NCBI GenBank assembly: GCA_016873615.1
Contig: VGWX01000007.1
Location: 1-54,148, forward strand
Reading direction: 5' to 3'
Source: Nitrospira sp.
Lineage (GTDB): Bacteria > Nitrospirota > Thermodesulfovibrionia > Thermodesulfovibrionales > SM23-35
Length of the DNA stretch: 54,148 nucleotides
Shown: piece after piece, positions 49,251 to 54,148 of the stretch
Numbering within the stretch: position 1 is the stretch's first letter
Layout of the letters: each line of letters starts with the position of its first letter
Position numbers and translations under genes: made by a program
Notes under the pieces: generated by a model
Told to the model about the DNA's origin: nothing
Databases searched by the model: none
The model's input: only the letters and a program-made list of their open reading frames with translations

Positions 49251-50324
49251 ATGATTTCATTATATGTAGGATCAACGTCGGGTTATACAGGAAAGACTTT
49301 GATAACCATGGGACTTGGCCATAAACTGAAAAAAGATGGACTGAGGGTAGGTTATATGAAACCTGTTGGCATCCTGCCCCTTAAGGTTGACGATATACTT
49401 ACCGATCATGATGCCTGGCGTATCTACAGGGCGCTTGAACTGAAAGACCCTGTGCCTGACATATGCCCTGTGGTGCTGACACAGGAACTGGCAGTGATAA
49501 GTTATCTGAAGGATGTTAAGGGGCTTTTGGGGAAAATTGTAAACTCATTTAACCGCTTGTCGAAAGATAAAGATATTATGCTTATTGGCGGTTATGGCAG
49601 CGTATATACAGGAAGCTACCTGGGTGTTCAGGGGCTCCAGGTAATAAAGCGCCTCAATTCAAAGGCAGTCATTGTGGTGAAATATGAGGGTGAATATATT
49701 GTCGACTATGTGCTTCAGGCAAAAAAAGACCTGAAGGATAAATTTCTAGGCGTAATACTGAATAAAGTCACCGAAGATCACAGGCAGAGCGCTGACGAAT
49801 ACGCAGTGCCGTTTCTGAAAAGGAAAGGCGTTGATATCATCGGCGTAATTCCACAGGACCCTGTAGTAGGATCAATTACTGTCGAAGAACTGACTGAAAT
49901 GCTTGGCGGAAAAGTTTTATGCTGCCACGACAAACTGGGCAATCTCGTAGAGCATTTCCTGATCGGCGCCATGCAGGCGGATAGGGCTATAGAATATTTC
50001 AAGAAGACCAGACGCAATGCCGTTATTGTAGGCGGTGACAGGGTAGATATTCAATTGTCTGCAATAGAATCAGGCTCAGTATGCCTGATTCTAACCGGGG
50101 AGCTCTATCCCAGTGAGATAATCCTTTCAAGGGCAGAACAGAAGGAAGTCCCGATGATGGTAGTAAGAGAAGATACCTTCAGCATCGCAAAGAAACTCGA
50201 AAAACTCTCTGTAAGGTTACGGCTGAGAGATAAGTCTAAAGTTGAACGAGGCATGAACCTTGTTGCAGATAATGTAGACTTTTCAATGATCTATAAAAAG
50301 CTGGGGATTAAGACCGGCTCATAG
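49251..50324 (+). CDS. Phosphotransacetylase-family / DRTGG-domain protein
   Basis: 357 aa. N-terminal AAA_26 (BioD/CobQ-like) domain 1-~210: P-loop GSTSGYTGKTLITMGLG, MLIGGYGS. C-terminal DRTGG domain ~215-330 (AVIVGGDRVDIQLSAIESGS, LILTGELYPSE). This is the N-terminal half of long Pta enzymes without the catalytic PTA_PTB domain. In many genomes it sits beside an ADP-forming acetate-CoA ligase, suggesting regulation of acyl-CoA energy metabolism. GGAGG just before the ATG. Confidence 0.88.
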   Translation: MISLYVGSTSGYTGKTLITMGLGHKLKKDGLRVGYMKPVGILPLKVDDILTDHDAWRIYRALELKDPVPDICPVVLTQELAVISYLKDVKGLLGKIVNSFNRLSKDKDIMLIGGYGSVYTGSYLGVQGLQVIKRLNSKAVIVVKYEGEYIVDYVLQAKKDLKDKFLGVILNKVTEDHRQSADEYAVPFLKRKGVDIIGVIPQDPVVGSITVEELTEMLGGKVLCCHDKLGNLVEHFLIGAMQADRAIEYFKKTRRNAVIVGGDRVDIQLSAIESGSVCLILTGELYPSEIILSRAEQKEVPMMVVREDTFSIAKKLEKLSVRLRLRDKSKVERGMNLVADNVDFSMIYKKLGIKTGS

Positions 50325-50362
50325 ATTTCTTATAATTTGTCCCCATTTCATTGATATTTTTC

Positions 50363-50390
50363 TTGACATTATCATAAACTTTAGTATATA
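50363..50390 (+). promoter_or_regulatory. Promoter before the HTH-ino1-transferase genes
   Basis: -35 TTGACA (50363-50368), 16-bp spacer, -10 TATATA (50385-50390). Expected start ~50397, adjacent to the ATG at 50400. No ribosome site. Second likely leaderless message in the window. Confidence 0.55.
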
Positions 50391-50399
50391 TATTTGTGC

Positions 50400-50825
50400 A
50401 TGGAACTGTCTTTTAAAATGAAAGATTTCTTCTGTCCCAATGAAGCTTGCGGAGACCACGGGAAAAAGGGACAGGGAAACATAGTCGTTTACGACAGATA
50501 CGGCAAAAACCAGAGAAGATTGCTGAGATGCAAAACCTGCAATTTCAGATTCTCTGAAAGAAGGAATTCGCTTTTTTTTGGTCTCCACACAAAAGATACA
50601 AAAATACGAGAAGTCATCTTCTATCTGATGGAAGGAATGAGTTTCAGGGAGGCTGCCAGCGCAACAGATCTTGATAAAGACACCGTTCAGAGGATTTGGA
50701 AAAGATTCATGCAGTACTGTGAGGAATCCATGGACAGTCTATTAAAGGAGTTCAATTTAAAAATGGAAGATCTCATAATGCTTTTACATAAACGAATTCA
50801 GAAGGGTGAATTGAAACATGGGTAA
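50400..50825 (+). CDS. IS1-type zinc-ribbon/HTH DNA-binding protein (no catalytic domain)
   Basis: 141 aa from ATG 50400 (TTG 50394 in frame). Zinc ribbon: FFCPNEACGDHGKKGQGNIV and LLRCKTCNFRFSERRNSLFF give Cys pairs at ~13/18 and ~45/48. A helix-turn-helix follows: GMSFREAASATDLDKDTVQR. These are the DNA-binding parts of IS1-like transposases; the DDE catalytic domain is absent and the end (SLLKEFNLKMEDLIMLLHKR) is a helical tail. It overlaps the inositol synthase gene by 8 bases, so it is probably a regulator adapted from a transposase and not an insertion. Confidence 0.75.
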   Translation: MELSFKMKDFFCPNEACGDHGKKGQGNIVVYDRYGKNQRRLLRCKTCNFRFSERRNSLFFGLHTKDTKIREVIFYLMEGMSFREAASATDLDKDTVQRIWKRFMQYCEESMDSLLKEFNLKMEDLIMLLHKRIQKGELKHG

Positions 50826-51921
50826 GATACGAGCAGCAATCGCAGGGGTAGGAAATTGTGCCAGTTCATTGATTCAGGGCATTGAATATTACAAGGCATT
50901 AGATAAAAACCATCCGGAAAGATCACTTGGACTGATGCATTTTAATCTTGGCGGATACAAACCCGATGACATTGAATTTGTGGCTGCTTTTGATATTGAT
51001 AAAAGAAAAGTTGACAAACCACTGAGAGAAGCCATTTTTGCCCAGCCAAACTGCACAAAGGCATTCAACAGAAATATTTCTGATATCCCCGTAACTGTTA
51101 TGATGGGAAACTTGCTTGACGGTTTATCTGCACATATGCAGGACTATTCAGAAAAGAGGACGTTCCTTGTTGCCGGAAGAAAACCTTGCGATGTCAGTGG
51201 AGTCCTCAAGCAGAGCGGCGCTGATGTGCTCATAAGTTATCTGCCTGTAGGATCAGAGAAAGCGACTGCTTTTTACGCAGAAGCCTGCCTGAAGACCGGC
51301 GTCAGTCTTATCAACTGTGTTCCTGTCTTTATAGCATCCAATAAGGAATGGGCCAATCGGTTCGAGAAGAGAAATATCCCGATTATTGGTGATGACATAA
51401 AAAGCCAGATAGGGGCAACAATAATCCATCGGACTCTGACTAAACTGTTTGAGGATCGGGGAGTAAAGATGGACAATACGTATCAGCTGAATGTCGGTGG
51501 AAATACGGATTTCCTGAATATGCTCAACAGAACCCGTTTGGCATCCAAGAAGATTTCAAAGACAGAGGCTGTGCAATCCCAGCTTCAGACCCCGCTGGAT
51601 AATGAAAATATCCATATAGGCCCCTCTGATTATATTCCATGGCTTATGGACAATAAGATATGTTTTCTCAGGATGGAGGGCAGAGGGTTCGGGAATATAC
51701 CGATACATCTTGAGATGAGGCTTTCTGTTGAAGATTCTCCGAACAGCGGAGGGGTTGTTGTAGATGCTATCCGCTGCTGCAAGATTGCCCGTGACAGAGG
51801 GGTAGGCGGGGTGTTAGTGTCCCCATCTGCATATTTCATGAAACACCCCATGATTCAGTTCCCTGACGAAACAGCAAGAGATATGGTTGAAGAGTTTATA
51901 AAGGGTAAAAAAGAGAGGTAA
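50818..51921 (+). CDS. ino1: Inositol-3-phosphate synthase
   Basis: 367 aa. NAD-binding start IRAAIAGVGNCASSLIQGI, then SYLPVGSEKATAFYAEACLK, IPIIGDDIKSQIGATI, LNVGGNTDFLNM and the lysine-bearing RTRLASKKISKTEAV. Converts glucose-6-phosphate to inositol-1-phosphate (L-myo-inositol-3-phosphate). Length matches the archaeal/actinobacterial short type. AGAAGGGTGA precedes the ATG. The next gene adjoins directly, a pathway pairing. Confidence 0.93.
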   Translation: MGKIRAAIAGVGNCASSLIQGIEYYKALDKNHPERSLGLMHFNLGGYKPDDIEFVAAFDIDKRKVDKPLREAIFAQPNCTKAFNRNISDIPVTVMMGNLLDGLSAHMQDYSEKRTFLVAGRKPCDVSGVLKQSGADVLISYLPVGSEKATAFYAEACLKTGVSLINCVPVFIASNKEWANRFEKRNIPIIGDDIKSQIGATIIHRTLTKLFEDRGVKMDNTYQLNVGGNTDFLNMLNRTRLASKKISKTEAVQSQLQTPLDNENIHIGPSDYIPWLMDNKICFLRMEGRGFGNIPIHLEMRLSVEDSPNSGGVVVDAIRCCKIARDRGVGGVLVSPSAYFMKHPMIQFPDETARDMVEEFIKGKKER

Positions 51922-52485
51922 ATGCTTAGTGCGCGCCTTGGTCATTTCCTCGATGCACCTCTCGGATTCATTGCAAAACATATCCCTTTCAGCCCAAATA
52001 TCCTCACCGTAACCGGATTTGTCATCACAGCAATAGCAGCGTTAGTTATACCCTACAATATAAGGCTTGGCGGCATATTCATCATGATCGGCGGCATTTT
52101 CGATATGCTCGACGGTATGGTCGCAAGGACAAGCGGGAAAACAACAAAGTTCGGCGCATTTCTCGACTCTGTCCTTGACAGGTATTCAGACGCATTTCTG
52201 TTTCTTTCCATCGCATGGTATCTCGCAGCGCATGGTGATCATACCGGTTCTTTTCTGAGTATCGGGACACTGGTTGGAGCTTTTATAATCAGCTATGCAA
52301 GGGCAAGAAGTGAGGGTCTCGGAGAATCATGCCACACCGGCATTTTGGAAAGACCGGAGAGGATTATCCTTCTCATATTTGCAACTCTGACCGGATGGCT
52401 TGTGCCGGTACTATGGATAATGCTTGTCCTTACACATATTACAGTAATTCAGAGAGTGTATCATGTGTGGAGGATGATGAGATAG
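51922..52485 (+). CDS. CDP-alcohol phosphatidyltransferase (likely phosphatidylinositol-phosphate synthase)
   Basis: 187 aa membrane enzyme. The catalytic motif D-x2-D-G-x2-A-R-x8-G-x3-D-x3-D is complete in DMLDGMVARTSGKTTKFGAF, then LDSVLDRYSD. About six membrane helices. The family includes PgsA, PssA and PIP synthase; joining inositol-3-phosphate to CDP-diacylglycerol is inferred from the adjoining ino1 (zero gap). Last gene of the operon, no terminator recognised. Confidence 0.88.
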   Translation: MLSARLGHFLDAPLGFIAKHIPFSPNILTVTGFVITAIAALVIPYNIRLGGIFIMIGGIFDMLDGMVARTSGKTTKFGAFLDSVLDRYSDAFLFLSIAWYLAAHGDHTGSFLSIGTLVGAFIISYARARSEGLGESCHTGILERPERIILLIFATLTGWLVPVLWIMLVLTHITVIQRVYHVWRMMR

Positions 52486-52824
52486 CGTTTGCAATTCTAT
52501 ACATATTCGGGCTTAAGTAATTCTCTTTATATAATTCTCCAGGGAAACCGATGTTTTTTTATTCAAAAAGATATAAAGGCACAGGGCAATAAAAAGCATA
52601 TTTCTTAAAACAGCCTTTATATCCGCTTAGTCAGGAATCTTCATAATATCTGCAAAGAGTCTGAACAGCCGCAATCTATATCTATACCTCTCATAATAAC
52701 TGATAAAATCGAACATGCAAAGAGCTTTACTTTTAGTCCTTACTGCAGGAAATATTGCAGAAATATATTTTCCTATCATCTTCGCCTATATAGAGGTGTA
52801 TTAAACCTTTCCCCATTAAATGAG
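52486..52824. other. Gap after the transferase gene, no firm gene
   Basis: 339 bp, AT-rich. Two opposed 29-codon frames share the ATGCAT-like point at 52714-52717 (plus to 52804; minus to 52627, reading MFDFISYYERYRYRLRLFRL). Neither has a ribosome site. Nothing else seen. Confidence 0.4.
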
Positions 52825-52860
52825 TGGAGCGGGCGACGGGATTCGAACCCTTGAAGTTCC
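52825..52860 (-). other. tRNA 3'-end fragment, probable attachment site
   Basis: Minus strand: GGGTTCGAATCCCGTCGCCC then GCTCCA, i.e. T-arm/loop, 3' acceptor strand and an encoded CCA. No matching 5' half (would start GCGGGCG...) lies in the ~100 bases before it. A tRNA 3' end on its own is the usual mark of a tyrosine-integrase att duplicate. The acceptor strand CGCCCGC suggests tRNA-Gly-like, not certain. Confidence 0.7.
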
Positions 52861-52888
52861 GGTGTAACTTATTGTTAATTAAGTAATT

Positions 52889-53008
52889 TTACGTTGCTTT
52901 CCTCTCTCTGGTGACAGTTTGGTGACAGTTTGCGATCCGCTTCAAGGATATTTTATCATATATATTCTCAAGTTCTCTACGTGTTAGATTGAAATGAGCA
53001 GCACTGTT
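52889..53008 (-). pseudogene. Short coding remnant beside the att fragment
   Basis: Minus frame reads SAAHFNLTRRELENIYDKIS then LKRIANCHQTVTRERKAT and stops 29 bases before the tRNA fragment. Position and the basic, CHQTVT-type ending suggest the tail of an integrase, by context only. The rest of the gap to 53087 shows a small hairpin (CCCCGCAGAGGGG, 53037-53049). Confidence 0.25.
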
Positions 53009-53087
53009 TCAGACGGCAATTAGAGGCAAAGCAGACCCCCGCAGAGGGGACAACCCCACTATGGCACAGGCTTTTTCCTCAGTTAAA

Positions 53088-53150
53088 TTGACAAGTTCAG
53101 AAAGGTTGCGATAATATAATTAAACTAATCACTTAACTAATCAGTTGAGA
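53088..53150 (+). promoter_or_regulatory. Promoter and direct-repeat operator of the Phd/PIN pair
   Basis: -35 TTGACA (53088-53093), 18-bp spacer, -10 TAATAT (53112-53117). AACTAATCA is repeated at 53123-53131 and 53135-53143, 12 bp apart, at the transcription start: a likely antitoxin autorepression site. Confidence 0.55.
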
Positions 53151-53170
53151 TTTGTACGGAGGCAACAAAA

Positions 53171-53464
53171 ATGAAGAGCACGAATGCGGTAAAAACAATT
53201 GAGGCATTAGAAGCCAGGGTTCATTTTGGATCTGTCATGGACGAGGTAGAGAAGAAAAATACGCGTTTTCTGGTAAGTAAAAGAGGCAAGCCCAAAATTA
53301 TCATGCTGAGCGTTACCGATTATCTTAAAAACATCCTCAAGGAGGATGAGCTTTTAACAAAGATTCACCTGAAGACTAAAGAAACAGGCTTAGACAAGAT
53401 AAGCGAAGAGGAAATAGAAAAGGAAATCCGGGCCTCTCGCAGAAAAAGAGCCGGTAAGAGATAG
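53171..53464 (+). CDS. Antitoxin, Phd/YefM family
   Basis: 97 aa. IEALEARVHFGSVMDEVEKK and FLVSKRGKPKIIMLSVTDYL are the Phd fold (AR..F...L..V, then GxPxAVLxS-like strand). C-terminal acidic/basic helices (KISEEEIEKEIRASRRKR) bind the toxin. CGGAGG seven bases before the ATG. The toxin gene starts 11 bp after its stop. Promoter with direct-repeat operator at 53088-53150. Confidence 0.88.
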   Translation: MKSTNAVKTIEALEARVHFGSVMDEVEKKNTRFLVSKRGKPKIIMLSVTDYLKNILKEDELLTKIHLKTKETGLDKISEEEIEKEIRASRRKRAGKR

Positions 53465-53475
53465 ATAGCTGAAGC

Positions 53476-53913
53476 GTGTTTAAAATAGTCATGGACACTA
53501 ATGTGCTGGTATCGGCTTTATTGAAAGAAAACAGCCTGCCAGCCTTTATTTTGGCCCTGATCAGAAGGGGAAAGATAAAATTATGCTTTAGCAAAGAGAT
53601 ATTCGAGGAATATGAAGAGGTTTTGCAGAGAGAAAAATTCCATCAGATTAAAAGAGAAGTTGCCCCGCTTCTAACTTCTTTGAGGAAAGGATCCTTACTC
53701 GTGAAGCCGAAAGGCAAGATAACCGAGGCGAACGATCCGGATGATAACAAATTTTTAGAGTGCGCTTTAGAAGCCAAAGCAGACTTCTTGATTACCGGTA
53801 ATAAAAAGCATTTTCCCTCAAAAAGCTTCCACCGCACCCGTATTGTCAGCCCTCGTGATTTTATCGACACTGCACTTAAATTTGTTATTCTCAATACAAC
53901 AAGAAAGCAATAA
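53476..53913 (+). CDS. PIN-domain RNase toxin (COG1569-type)
   Basis: 145 aa from GTG 53476. VMDTNVLVSALLKENSLPA carries the first Asp; EIFEEYEEVL the Glu; ITEANDPDDNKFLECALEAK and ADFLITGNKKHFP the remaining acidic residues. All four metal-binding positions look intact, unlike the broken PIN gene at 22215. Probably cleaves RNA; held by the Phd-type antitoxin upstream. Lies beyond the att-like tRNA fragment, so it may belong to an integrated island. Confidence 0.9.
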   Translation: MFKIVMDTNVLVSALLKENSLPAFILALIRRGKIKLCFSKEIFEEYEEVLQREKFHQIKREVAPLLTSLRKGSLLVKPKGKITEANDPDDNKFLECALEAKADFLITGNKKHFPSKSFHRTRIVSPRDFIDTALKFVILNTTRKQ

Positions 53914-54148
53914 CAGTGTATAACGATAACCTCACGAAACGTGGAAATCGAACGCTAAGGTTAACAAGGTGTCACAATTACTGCACGCCAGGTCTCTTAA
54001 ATAGTACTATTATAATTCACTCTGTAAGAAACATCAGCATTTTCCTCATAACACAGAGTAACAAGCATCGACTGACTTTACGCTCGGACAGGATTTCCGA
54101 TTCAAACACGCGCATCTGAATCTTACTCTGTACATCCAGAAAGAGAGC
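53914..54148. other. Window end, no gene recognised
   Basis: 235 bp. ACTCTGT (54019-54025) and ACAGAGT (54053-54059) form a loose inverted repeat. A short frame 53916-54119 has no ribosome site or recognisable content. Confidence 0.4.

Noticed and set aside
52627-52804. Two opposed 29-codon frames
   Set aside because: No ribosome sites and mutually exclusive; likely chance.
52825-52960. Complete tRNA gene at the CCA fragment
   Set aside because: No 5' acceptor, D-arm or anticodon arm is found in the preceding bases on that strand.

Overview
The window reads as chromosome of a Gram-negative, moderately AT-rich bacterium. The best guess is a Nitrospirota (Thermodesulfovibrionia-like) or deltaproteobacterial-type organism. 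The basis is the set of protein families (extended GapN, ADP-forming acyl-CoA synthetase with a DRTGG partner, two MlaEFD lipid transporters, PA2779/PA2778 pair, inositol-phosphate synthase with a CDP-alcohol transferase) and the abundance of CCCCC/GGGGG, ATTGCGAG and GTAGGGGC palindromic repeats. This placement is inference; no rRNA or complete tRNA is present to settle it.

Layout. 1-6.9 kb: start of a secreted protein, HEAT-repeat protein, gapN, TolC-type efflux protein, M3 peptidase and an OmpA-type lipoprotein. 7-13.5 kb: PPC-domain protein, a sensor kinase-like protein whose phosphoacceptor His is replaced by Asn, an M28 peptidase, and an HD-GYP protein sharing the kinase's N-terminal Cys-rich sensor module. 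13.6-18.8 kb: a tightly overlapping block of PP2C phosphatase, RsbW-like kinase, STAS protein, MlaE, MlaF, MlaD and an auxiliary lipoprotein, that is, a partner-switching module joined to a lipid transporter. 18.8-20.5 kb (minus strand): KH protein, RRM protein, a conserved unknown and a cold-shock protein. 20.5-23.7 kb: a decayed zone with remnants of an M28 peptidase, hsdM and a REP-associated transposase, a frameshifted PIN toxin next to an intact antitoxin, and a cluster of nested TTATGTG inverted repeats.

23.7-30.8 kb (minus strand): housekeeping run of OsmC, pgpA, thpR, recA, pilT, recX, BamE-like lipoprotein and alaS. 31-37.6 kb (plus strand): mobA, tatA, alr (carrying an in-frame 45-bp palindromic repeat), a second mlaEFD whose MlaD has a C-terminal beta-rich region, then PA2779-family, C39-like peptidase and TPR lipoprotein genes. 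37.8-44.2 kb: rlmN, ferritin-like protein, a Tyr-phosphatase-like membrane protein, aminotransferase, era, bifunctional nuclease and recO. 44.5-45.1 kb: BrnT/BrnA toxin-antitoxin. 45.6-52.5 kb: D,D-carboxypeptidase, YwbE, ADP-forming acetate-CoA ligase with a phosphotransacetylase/DRTGG partner, then an IS1-type DNA-binding protein, inositol-3-phosphate synthase and CDP-alcohol phosphatidyltransferase. 52.8-54.1 kb: a tRNA 3'-end fragment that looks like an attachment site, followed by a Phd/PIN toxin-antitoxin pair.

Main themes: envelope lipid traffic (two Mla systems, TolC, OmpA, BamE-like, inositol lipid synthesis); a phosphorylation switch that may govern one Mla transporter; and repeat elements that have entered or created coding sequence. 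All calls come from reading the sequence and from family knowledge; no database search was run.
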